The position numbers and the translations under genes were made by a program. Of a stretch of DNA of 64,000 bases, positions 46,600-57,498 are shown piece by piece. The notes beneath the pieces are model-generated. The model ran no database searches. It saw nothing but the letters and a program-made list of their open reading frames with translations, and was not told the DNA's origin. This DNA is from Phaseolus vulgaris (taxonomy: Eukaryota; Streptophyta; Magnoliopsida; Fabales; Fabaceae). The stretch covers positions 1,753,530-1,817,529 of the forward strand of contig NC_023755.2 in assembly GCF_000499845.2 (NCBI RefSeq). Reading direction: 5' to 3'. Numbering within the stretch: the first letter of the stretch is position 1; every line of letters starts with the position of its first letter.

Positions 46600-47857
46600 T
46601 TCTTTATATGATTTAAAAATATGTGATACATGTTCAAGGTTCTTTTTTCAGAATAAAGTGCAGATGAAAGTTCTGCTTTCATGATTATTGATATTGTTGA
46701 AGAGTAAGCTTAGGTATACCTGTATTATTTGGATTCTGCATTTTACTTTTGCTTTGTCTGTTATATATTATGTAGTTATAAAAGTGTATGCTAATTTATT
46801 ACTAAATATGCAGCATATTGCATCTTTCTTGGGCAGGCGAATAAAGTAACTATTGGTATGATTGGTAACTTGAGAATTCTCTTAGAAGAACTATTGAATA
46901 TATGCTTCTGGTATTACTTTTTATTTGGTCCTTCTTAGATATTAGAGTTTAAGTGAAGGGCTGTGTGTGATCTTTACCAGGTGTAATTTCACAATAAAAT
47001 TATCATGGGTAAAATTTTACCAAAATGATAATTATCAAAATGGTAAATTACTAAATGTTTTGGAATTCATAAAATAGGATCCAAGTGATTTCGATAACAC
47101 AATGAAAATATCTTTTTCCTAATATTCTTTTTTTTTATCTTGTTATCTTAACAAAAATCACCAAGTTTTGTGGCGATTGTCTCAATTTTTTAGTATAGAT
47201 AATTCAACTAAACCTAACCTTAATTGTGTTTGATTAACTTAAAAACTCCATTACAAGTTATAAATCAAATACTTCTGTTATTAGATAATATTTAATAATT
47301 CAAAGGTTAAGGAGGATGAGAGGTATATGGTGATAGAAAAACTAAAGGATTTTCATCCACTGATAAATAATATTAATAAAATAAATCATTTGCAGTTTTT
47401 TGTTGTTGGGATTGAAGACCCATTTTAAACTATTATATAGTATCATGCTGGCATCAAATTATTGCTTGTGTTGTGAAAAGTGTTGGAAAAGTCAAAGGAA
47501 AAGGATAAACAAGACTATCTTTATATTCTTTGAAGACTTGGATATCTTTATTTATGGTGATATTTAGAAAAAAATGCGTTTCATACAATAACATTTTAAC
47601 TTTCAAATCTTCACGAATCCAGTTTGATTCTCTCAAACTTAATTCTTCCGTTTAAAGGTAATTTACGGATTAGTCTAAGAAAAATATTTTTTTAAATATT
47701 AAAATTTTATTAAGTAATAATGGAGTTTTTAATTTTTTCCTGTTGCAAACAAGATCTCTTTAAATAAAAATTATAAAAGAGACACAATGATTAAGTGTTG
47801 TTGAGGTGAATGATGCGATGACACATTTCTTTTTCTATAATACAACTTTATAAACAA
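46600..47857. other. 3' flank of the carrier gene and spacer
   Basis: The carrier 3' UTR probably covers the first few hundred bases after 46364 (AATAAA-like motif near 46471). Beyond that is AT-rich DNA with chance frames only. Confidence 0.45.
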
Positions 47858-49396
47858 ATACACTTGAAAATTATATGTGCAATGTAGTGTTTAAACAAGT
47901 TCATGAACCGACCTTTTACTGTCGATAAAAAAAAAAAAAAAAAATGAACCGACCTTTTACTCATGTCTCTCTGTTTAGTATTAGTAGGAATCATGACTTC
48001 CCACAATCTCTATGTATAGTATTATTAACAATTATGATTTTCCACATTTTTTTTCTTTTCACGCACATAACCACCACAAACTAAATGCTTCTCTCAACTA
48101 TTAAATATCCACCACAATTATCTTACTTACTCCAACCAAAGACTTCTCTCTCCCTCTCTGTAAAAACTCGACATTCACAACCTTTCCTTCGCTTCCACAT
48201 GACACTCAGGCTCAGACTCCTCCAATCCCAGTCGGTGTGACCCCTCGGAAGTCGCTGTCAAGTTTGACTTCATGGAGATCCCGACGAGGCTCTTTTGGCT
48301 CGCTAATTATGTAGTTATCCACTAATCAGGAGATTCTATAAATTAATTGCGTACTATAATAATTGCGTATAATTTGATAATTATTATTTTCTTAATAGGG
48401 TAACAGCGGAACAAAACAAATATACTCGAAAAATATATGTAATGTAGCGTTTAAACAATGAACCGACCTCTTCCTCACATCTCTCTTTGTTTTTGTTTAG
48501 TATTAGGATTCCCACAATTTTTTTTTTCAGGCACATGAACACCCATCTCTATGTATAATATTATTAAGCATTATGGTTTTCCACATTTTTTTTATTTTCA
48601 CGAACATGACCACCACACTCCTCTCAATTATTAAGTACCCACCACAATTATCTTACTTACTCCAACCAAAGACTTCTCTCTGTAAAAACTCGACCTTCAC
48701 GATCTTTATTCTGCTTCCACATGACACACGTGGTCTCAGACTCCTCCAATCTCAATTGGTGCCGGAGGCCGCCGCCGTCAAGTTCGACTTCATGGAGAAC
48801 CTGGTGAGGCTCCTCTTGACTCTCATTTACAAGTTAATTATGTAGTTATTCACTAATCATGAGATTCTATCATTATCAAATTAATTGCGTACAATTTGAT
48901 AATCATTATTTTTTTAATAGGAGGCGGTAGCGGAACGAGAGGAGAAACATCCCTATCCATCGAAGTCTGTATCAGGAGGTGAGGCAGCAGCAAAGCGAGA
49001 GAAGAAGGAGAGTTAGACGTAAGTTGTTGCCAAAAACTTGCGGAGCGGAAACTGCAGCAGAACAGAAAAATACACTAAAAAAATATATGTACATGTAGCG
49101 TTTAAAGAACTCCATGAACCAACCTCTTCCTCATGTCTCTTAGTAGGAATCATTGCTTCCCACAATTTTGTTTTCAAGCACATGACCACCAAAATAAACA
49201 CTCCTCTCAACTATTAAGTACCCACCACAATTATCTTACTTACTCCAACCAAAGACTTCTCTCTCCTCTCTATAAAATCTCGACGTTCACAATCTTTCCT
49301 CTGCTTCCACATGACACGCGGGGTCAGACTCCTCCAATCCCAGTCGGTGACCCCACCGGAAGCCGTCGTCGTCAAGTTCGACTTCATGTCTTCTTA
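47858..49396 (+). repeat. Tandem triplication of a small gene-like unit
   Basis: Three adjacent, same-direction units start near 47858, 48418 and 49066. Each has AATATATGTAATGTAGCGTT-type sequence, ATGAACCGACC, a pyrimidine-rich stretch (ACAATTATCTTACTTACTCC, AACCAAAGACTTCTCTC), then TCAGACTCCTCCAATCCCAG and GTCAAGTTCGACTTCATG. Units 1 and 2 continue through an intron-like segment to an acceptor (TTTTTTTAATAG at about 48918 in unit 2) followed in unit 2 by an open frame EAVAEREEKHPYPSKS. The shared protein phase would be LLQSQ..PEA..VKFDFMENL, but unit 1 has an early stop and unit 2 a frameshift relative to unit 3; unit 3 is truncated after FDFM. The layout looks like promoter plus first exon of a small gene, now non-functional or very divergent. 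The family is not recognised. Confidence 0.75.
47921..47943 (+). mobile_element. Extremely 5'-truncated LINE insertion with 18-bp target duplication
   Basis: ATGAACCGACCTTTTACT occurs exactly at 47903-47920 and again at 47944-47961. Between them is only GTCGAT plus about 17 A. The last bases of the retroposon tail family read GCCGATAAAA in the copy at 20925-21115, so this is best explained as an insertion carrying just the final six bases and the poly(A) tail. Units 2 and 3 of the triplication have the motif once, showing the empty site. Confidence 0.8.
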
Positions 49397-49474
49397 AGTT
49401 CCATCATCACCATTTTCATATTGTTTCATATGTAGATAAGATCATTTATATATAGAGACGATAGAAGTAACATA

Positions 49475-52400
49475 TTTACCTTAGTATTGAAGTAGTGTTG
49501 ACCCACTCTTTCTCCTCTTAAATACTTGATTGATGATTTGCTCATCAATTTTGCTATATCATGGTTGAGGAGCTTGAAGTGTTTCTTAGTCTCAACACTT
49601 TAGCTTCATTACCTTTGGTTACAAATCCTTGTGGTTTCTCCATGTGTAGTTCTTCTTCAAAAACACCATTTAGAAAGACCAATTTGACACCAAAATGGTG
49701 AATACTCCAGTCTTTTTGTGTTGCAAGATTTATTAAAGCTCTAATTGTATTTAGACGAATAATAAGTGAAAATGTTTAGTTGTAGTCAACTTTAGGTTGT
49801 TGTAAGCATCCTTTAACTACTTTTATCTTATTCTTTTTGTATGGTGCCACCAGGAGTGAGCTTTGTTTTGTAAACTCATTTAAGTCCAATGACATATTTT
49901 ACATACAAGCAGTGTATGAGTTCCAAATAATTATTACTTTCGATAATTTTAATATCTTCTTCCATTGCCTTGATCCATACTTCTTGCTTTGTTGCTTCTT
50001 TATAACACTCAAAGCTCAAGCATTGCATATTTCATGTTTCATACATATTCACCAAGGATCTTACTCATCTAGGAGTAAACGTTGATGAAGAATCTAGTTG
50101 TTGTATAAGTAAAAGAGACATAATTGGATCTTCTCTCACTTCTTGAACTTCTTCTTGAGGTTGTTGTATTAGAGCTAGAAAATTGTGTCTTGTAACTTTC
50201 CCTTTTTCCCTTTTCAAAGAAGAATTTTCATCAACTTCATCATATTTAGTAATTGTGAGCTTCTTTGTCTACATGTTTTAAACTTTACTGCCTTTTGATT
50301 ATGTGTTATATCCCAAGAAAATTTCTTGTACAGTCTTGTCTTCTAATTTGTGGTTTTTCTAATTAGGTACATGTATGTAGTAGATAAATTTGAAAACTCT
50401 TAAGTACTTACCTAATGGCTTTTTCCCACTCCAAGCTTCGATTGGCATCTCTTGGACTTATTTAGTTGGAACTTTGTTGAATATGTAAATGACATTGTAA
50501 TGTGCTTCAAACAAAAAAGTATTAAGTAAGTTTTTCTCCTTTAGTCTTGATCTTGCCATCTTTATGACTGTGCTATTCTTCCTTCTTTACACTCCATTTT
50601 GGTTCTGGACAATATGAAATTGTAAGTTGTTGCTCAATTCATTTGTCTTCACGAAAATTATCGAACTCATATGAACTATATTCTTTGCCTTGATCACTTA
50701 TTGAAACTTTTATATATCTCCCACTTTGTTTCTTGACGAGAGTTGTAAATTTCTTGAGTATTCTAAAGACTTCTGATTTTTTTTAATGAATAAGCACAAG
50801 TTGTTCTAGAAAAGTCATGAATTAAAGGATAAAGTATTTGTTTTTAGTTAGTGACAGTGTCTTCATTGTCCTCCATGCTTTGTTTGTTGAAAAAGATAAT
50901 CTATGTTGCTTCTTGAGAAAATATCCTTCACAAGCTTCGTTATTTTCTTTTAGGTATACCTTTCATCACATTCTTTTGATTTAAAAACTTCAAAACTTGA
51001 GTGTTGAAGCAACCAAATCTTTGACGTCAAAGCTATGAATCATCATCAACTTGGACTTTCACGATAATATCAATAGTATAGTTAAACCTTACAGGAAAAA
51101 ATTTGTTTCTTTTCCATTTTAACTTCACCTTTGTCTCGTATTTTTTTACCATAGATTATGTAAGTATATCCTTTGAAGAGTGTATCTTTTCTCCATCATT
51201 TGAGAAATTCTCTATAAACTCCATTTAAAATTAGGAATTAGTAAGACATCTTTGATGAGTCTTGTACCTTTTTTTTATCTCCACCACAATAGTGTCTTTG
51301 CCTTTTGACTCCACCATAGCATTATTTCCCAATCGAACTTTCACTTTGATAGAGTCATCAATATTTCTAAAGATGTTCATGTATTTGACCATGTGATTAT
51401 TACATTTGCTATCTAAGTACCAACTTCCACTTGTTTTATCAGAGGAATCTCGAGTAGTATAAAAAAGTGTTACTTATAATCATGTTCTTCAATAAAATTT
51501 GCTTGATGTATTGATACTAAGTACACACCTTCAAACTCCAAATTTATTATCAATAAACTCCAAATTTGTTATAGTATTGATATTGAGAATTTTCGCAATA
51601 CCAACAATCATTTTCCAAATGACTTGACCTTTTACAAATATCACATTGAGGATATTTATCTTGATTGAACTTAGAAAAAATTCTAAAATTTTCATTTTTC
51701 TAAAAATTTCTCCATTTTTATTTCCTTTCCTTTCTTTATTTTGAGATTATATTTTCATCATTGATAGGAAGACATCTTCAACAAAGTCTTCATTATGTCT
51801 TTTCAATATTTTCTAATAAGCTTCAAGAGAGTCTATTATTTTTGTCACCATAAACATATCTTTGATTGTTCAATTATTGTCACCATAGCCTCTTATTCTA
51901 GGAAAAAAATACATTTTTTCTTAACAATTTTATCAAGTCACATACTCTCATTTGACTAACTAATTCTTTAATTCTAGAACAACATTTTCCAATGGTATTG
52001 AACTCTTTTATATTTATAATTCAAACCCACATAAGAGTTTCAAGGTGTGTACTCTTACATTTTCTTGAAACTCCCCTTAAGTGTGTTCCAAGCCTCTTTG
52101 ACATTTGTGACATCTATTTTTCTTGAAAAATATTTCATCCACCACTGCTTGTACAAAACATAACGGCTTTATGCTTATTTTTCTTTAATTTCTTCTTCTA
52201 AGCAATTATCAGTGTACAAATGCCTATAAGTGCAATATAGATATCTCTAATAATCTCCTATAAACCTTGAGATAATGTTGAATGATCATCGTTAATTTTA
52301 GTTACATGAACATATGAATGAGAATATGTAGTTAGAATTTTTTTCTAAAGTAGTATGGAATATAATAGGGATTTTGGAGTATTTGGGTATTATATTTTCG

Positions 52401-52480
52401 TCTTGTAAATAACCAAAAGTAACTATGGTGACAATGTTAGAATATTAGAAAAGATAGAAAAAAAACTAGTTGTGAGTTTA
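49475..52480 (-). pseudogene. Degenerate Ty1/copia element, antisense, truncated in RT
   Basis: Reading the minus strand from 52480 downward: gag traces (EIFFKKNRCHKCQRGLEHT, about 52100-52190), a zinc knuckle CDICKRSSHLENDC (C-x2-C-x4-H-x4-C, about 51604-51645), integrase-region remnants (about 50330-50600), and RT with HHFGVKLVFLNGVFEEELHM (corresponding to the QLDVKSAFLNG block, about 49640-49715), KPQGFVTKGNEAKVLRLRN and YSKIDEQIINQVFKR (about 49500-49560). Stops and frameshifts are pervasive. Homology ends near 49475, just beyond the truncated third unit of the triplication, so RNase H and the 3' LTR are missing. No LTR was confirmed at the upstream end. Confidence 0.8.
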
Positions 52481-52890
52481 GAACACAAGTTTAGTAGAGT
52501 GAGTAGAAATGTAATAAATATATGTTATAAATAACTTTAGAGATGATGAATAATGTCACCAAATTTATTGATTGCTCATATATACTACAATAAATGATTC
52601 ATCACTTTTAAGAATGGTGGTTGTCTAAAAAACAAATTTAATCATTGTGATCTTTGTAATATAATTTTTTTATTCTATTTTTTTTCTATACAAAATATCA
52701 TATTATAGTAGTTGTTGTGATATGATATGACATCATCAATGAACCACAAAAATTGTTTAAAATAGTAAAACTCTATATTATATAAAAAAAAACATTTATA
52801 AAGACCAAAACAATACAATAAATATACTATAATCATCTTCTCATAAACACTAATTAATTATAAGTACTGATGAATTGATCAACGATGATC

Positions 52891-52963
52891 TCCAACGGTC
52901 AAAAGCAATCCAATGTCGGTTCCTAACGTTCGTTGTTCCTTTCTCTCTGATCCATAACGGTCA
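52891..52963 (+). promoter_or_regulatory. Two MSA (mitosis-specific activator) elements
   Basis: TCCAACGGTCA (52891-52901) matches the MSA consensus YCYAACGGYYA at every position. CATAACGGTCA (52953-52963) matches with one mismatch. Both lie 77-150 bp before the start codon of the next gene. MSA elements bind three-repeat MYB factors and drive G2/M expression in plants. A third AACG core (CCTAACGTT, 52922-52930) is less convincing. Confidence 0.7.
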
Positions 52964-53039
52964 CATTTGCACTCTTCACTATCACGTGCACGCACACTCA
53001 CTGACTCAACTCACTCATCTCTCACTCTCTCTCTCGTCA

Positions 53040-56000
53040 ATGGAACCCGCAAAAATTGACTGGAAGAGACTTGAGTGGAATTTTGTGGAAGACGAACTCT
53101 TCGAACACATCAACGCGCCTAAGTGGGTCGACTTCTTGTCCCTTGACCACTCCATCAATGATCACGCTGATGAAGCTTGGTTTTGCAAGCCTGGTATCGT
53201 TCTTCCGCTTCTTTTCTTCTTCTTTCAAGGGAATTTGCATCTGGGTCGCCAAAAGTTTGCTTCTTTTTCTATATGGGTGTGGTCAAAGTTTTGAATGTTG
53301 CGGTCACAGTTTTGTTGTAATTGTTGATGTTGTGAAACATTGTGGATAAATGTGAATGTAATTGCCGTTGGTTTGATCCCAAAAGGTTTGGTATTGGAGC
53401 CGAACTCATGTTTGTGGAGCGAATTTCAAAACTTGTCTTACTAATTTTGTGGGGTTTTGCAGATTGCAGACATCCCAAGACTGCAGAGGATTTTCTCAGA
53501 TCAATAACTCCTCCTTCCAAGGTTTTTCCCTTTCTTTTCTCTACCCTCTTGTTTTGTGTGAGATTATCAATCTTGGGTGTTTCTCCATTTGATAAAAAAT
53601 AAACCTTGAGCTGGTTTTCTCATTCAATTATGGTCTTTGGTAATCTTGTTCTGAGGTTCTTTTAATCTTTTGTCTTTTCTAGAAGGGTTTTAGTCCGAGT
53701 TATGTTTCCGAGAATCTTCCATGCGGTGACAAAAATAGAAGGTACGTGTAAATTTCACTCTTTCTTTTTTAACTTTTAATTCAAGATTGTGTTGAAATTC
53801 ACCAGTTTTGTATGGTGGAACAGAGATGTGAAAATCAAGAGAAGGATGCCTCCGTTATCCTCAGCTTCACCCCAAGCTGATAAATTTAGATTCAACCAAG
53901 ACAGTGAAAACCAAGACCCGAATTTGTTTACTCCTCCTCCTTCTAAAGTTAACCCCATGAAGGAAGCAATTAAGTCTAGTGAGGAGAAGAAGAAATTGGT
54001 TGATAACACCTTCGAGGATCAGAAGGTGCCTTCTTTGAGATCAACCTTATCTGCCAAAAATTTGTTTGCGGGGAGGCCAATTCTGAATCAAATCACGGAA
54101 TTCTGCAATGAATTGAAGAAACTCGCAATAAGAGCTAGGGAGAGAGAAAATGCTGAAAGTTTGAGCCCCGAAGAGAGTGAAGAAGTAGTAGAGAAGAAGA
54201 TCCCTTGTTCTGTTCAACCTTTGGCAGAGTCAGATAAAGAAGAGAAAGAAAGGAAGCCACTGCTGGAAGTAAGTAAGGCTGAAAGATTGGAGGGAATGTG
54301 TGTAAAAGGGAAACAACAGAGAAAAAAGTAAGCATATCCTTCTTCCTTGAATTCATATGTAATTATGGTGTTTCTGTTAGAAATTCTAAGAATTACTTGG
54401 AGATAAAAAAACCTTAGGATTTTTCGAGCTCACAGAATATTTGTTGCTCAACATTCTCATATGGGTTTATGGGATTCTCATAGGTAACCCTTAAAACAAT
54501 TTTAATCCTTGAAAATAAGGTGATATTTTCACTGCTAAGAGGGACTTTTCTGATCATATAGCACTAAGTTTATAGTTCCTAACTGTTCTTCTACCTTTTG
54601 TTTCATGCACCTATTATTGCTTAACCGGCATTGTTAATAGATATGACAATTAAGTTAGCCACAAATTTGGTGTAGGTAGTTGTATAATTCATATAGCTTA
54701 AGTTTGTAGTAGGGTTCATTTTCTCACAAAAGAGAAAGCTACCTAGGACTTGTGCATCATGAATAACTATTTTTTATGTACTAAGTTACAGGTTTCATTA
54801 TACAAGGCTGCTCAAATTATTGAACATTATCTGTTGTAGTTCTGTTACCTTTTCTAACTTGATTATGAAGCACCGCAAGTTATCACTACATTCTAACATT
54901 TCCTGAGATAATCAATTGTTTTTTATTACTGTATTCTGCAGAAGAACTGATGAGGCAGAGAACATGCCCATAACTATTGACCTAGAGAATCTAAAGCACA
55001 GGAGGGAGGAGAGTTTACAGCAAATTCGAACAAATCCTCCCTCTCCTCAGTGCTTCTCTGCGGCACGGGGATTCAACAAACCTAACCCTTCAAAGGCTCA
55101 TAAATCCCGGCTAATGGTATGTTTATAGGGTGAACTTTTTCAGATTGATAGAAGACTAACAAGACAATGCTAACATTTGATTAAACAAAATCAAGCTATT
55201 CTTAATACCAAAGATTTTGAATAGATTAAGGTAAAAAGGTTATGCAGTTCTTTTTTATAAATTTTCATGAATTACCTTTTAAGGTAGATCATTCTCCTGC
55301 ATATCAAGAGAGCATAGTCTGTATCATACGTGAAAGGGTCATGAATATGTATGTACCAATTTATGCATATTGTCTTGTTCTGCATACATTCTGATCCTGA
55401 TTAGTAAACATCATTAATGACTTCTTTGATATCACATCAATTTACTTGTTTGTTACTAAATTATTATTGTTTTGGTGCAAACTACCGCATTTAAGTAACT
55501 TCAACAAATTTCTTTCAATCATATTGTGCTAAGACACAGGTTTTTTTCTTAAAAGGTTAGGTAATTGTTTCATAATCTAATATACTTGAAAGGGTAGTGA
55601 AAATGTACCATTTAGTGTATAGTGTTTTGTTCTGTACATATTCTGATTTTTGATTAAACAACTTCTTTCAATGTTAATTCTTAAGTAATATCAATTTACA
55701 TCTTCACTAAATTATTCTTGTTTTTGCTGCAAACTGGTGCATTCAGCTTCAAATACGTTTCTTTCCAATCCTACTAATATATGGGTTTTTTTTAAAAAGT
55801 GAAAGTTTGAATGATAAATTTCTATAAATTTGAACGAAAAGTTAAGACATGTTCTTGTTTGCACATCTATAATAACTTAGGTGTTCCTTAAAAGTTAAAT
55901 TTTGAATGTATAGGAACATGAGTGCTTGCACTTCTCTAACTTAAAACCATTGAATTGTTGCTGATATGCTTTTTTTATCTTTCATTTTTGTAGGAGAGAG

Positions 56001-56146
56001 GAATACTTGAAGAAATTGAACTAAACAAGGAAAATGTGAAGGAGTCTCCTGTAGAGAGAATCAGAAGCACTACAATAGTTGATGGAAGAGAAACAAAAGC
56101 CTTGGACATGTTTTGGTTCCTGAAGCCTTGCACGATGTCAAGCTGA
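53040..56146 (+). CDS. Conserved-looking plant protein with KEN box, probable cell-cycle-regulated gene
   Basis: I do not recognise the family. Six exons join in phase with GT..AG introns: 53040-53193, 53463-53521, 53683-53741, 53824-54327, 54942-55116 and 55994-56146; product 367 aa, start MEPAKIDWKR. Residues 1-70 look structured and acidic/aromatic (WNFVEDELFEHINAPKWVDF, then EAWFCKPDCRHPKTAEDFLR, with three Cys/His positions). The rest is charged and probably disordered, with many SP/TP sites (ITPPSK, FTPPPSK, NPPSP, ESPVER). A KEN box (ELNKENVKESP, residues 329-331) and an RxxL (RSTL, 163-166) could be APC/C degrons. The C-terminus is ALDMFWFLKPCTMSS. With the MSA elements upstream this suggests a G2/M protein, though no enzymatic role can be inferred. 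No signal peptide or membrane segment. The gene model is strong because phases close perfectly; the function is inference. Confidence 0.85.
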
Positions 56147-57498
56147 GTTTATTGAAACATGGGGCAACTGATTATTATTATGTCATTCTTTCATTTGTTT
56201 TCAATATTAGTAATCTTTAATGAAGTCCTCATAAAACAATACAGTTTTATTTAGGTTCATATATAGTCATTCTTTATAGCTATAGTTATTCTTTCATAAT
56301 TTGTCGTCATTTGTTTCCCATATTCTTGTTTGTACCATTAATGATCAATACATGAAATTGATGATGTACACACAAACTGGATCAAAGATTTTGTTAAATA
56401 CTAATATTGTTGTTGATATTTATGGGCAATCATATATGTATATGTCTTTGTCATTTGACTCGTTAAAATCGAGTGACATGATTATGTTACTTGACTGGAG
56501 AGATATTCCATTCCTTGTGTATTTCATTGAGCAAGAATGACATTGATGTGATCATATGGAAGAAGGAGAATCAAGAAGGAAGTGAAGACTTTGAAGATGA
56601 TGAAACTTCTCAAGGAGTCTCAACAATAAACATGGCTAAAGAAAAAGAAGAAATACAAGAGTAACTTGTAAGTTTTAGGAAATTCTAAAATATTAGGAGA
56701 TTGGAAGAAAAGATAAGAAAGCAAAGTAAACTTGTAAATTTGAGAGGATTCTAAAATATTATAGAAGATTCAAGAATATTATAGAAGCTCATAGAGTTAG
56801 ACCGTCTTGGATGGCTAAGTAAGAGACAATAACACGTGAAGATTGTAACTTTCTAAGTGTCAATATCGGTAAATAGAACTAGATTTGTGAGAATTTTGTA
56901 GTGTTTGAGAATATCGATTTTATATAGGTTTTTTTCTTGGAGAATTTTTCAAGTGACTAATCTTCAATATATTATCTAAGGTGGTGGGGTGTTTTTTTAC
57001 ATACTTCTTCCTTAATCTTTTTTTTTTTTCATTACAACTTGTTTTTGTTTCTCTTTGGGAGCTGTTACAAGCTTTCAAGTCCTCATGGGGTTTGTTTCCT
57101 TCAAAAAAATTCTTGAGTTTGATAGATCTATTTGCTCGAAAGAATTTTTACACTAAAGCTTTAAGGCATATCTCGTCGGGTGAGTAACATGGTTATCAAA
57201 CAAAAATTTTAGTGAATGCAAGTTTGCATATCTTTCCTTACGTGAATCATGGTCACCATATCTTACACTTGTTGAGTGAGTCATTTTGTTGAGCGAGAAG
57301 ATGAAAATCTTGGAACAAATTTACATTAAAATTTGACACGATTCTAAAATATTATAGAAGATTCAAGAATATTATAGAAGCTCATAGAATAAGACTGTTA
57401 TGGATGACTAAGAAATAACAACACACGATGATTGTGACTCATGTAAAGAATATGTGAAATTTGTAACTTTCTTCAAGTGTCAACATCAACATAAGATG
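56147..57498. other. Downstream region with retroelement-like tail and direct repeats
   Basis: The 3' UTR of the KEN-box gene should occupy the first 100-200 bp. A frame ending at about 56664 (KKENQEGSEDFEDDETSQGV, then MAKEKEEIQE and a stop) resembles an acidic polyprotein tail. It is followed by a segment at 56742-56870 repeated at 57342-57498. Confidence 0.4.
56742..57498 (+). repeat. Pair of direct repeats 600 bp apart
   Basis: GATTCTAAAATATTATAGAA, then GATTCAAGAATATTATAGAAG, CTCATAGA and a TGGATG.CTAAG segment occur at 56742-56870 and 57342-57498; the second has a roughly 25-bp insertion before GTAACTTTCT. They may be LTR remnants, but no TG..CA ends or target duplication were found. 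Confidence 0.7.

Noticed and set aside
53776..54009. Minus-strand frame opposite exon 4 of the KEN-box gene
   Set aside because: Shadow; the plus strand has consistent splice phases.
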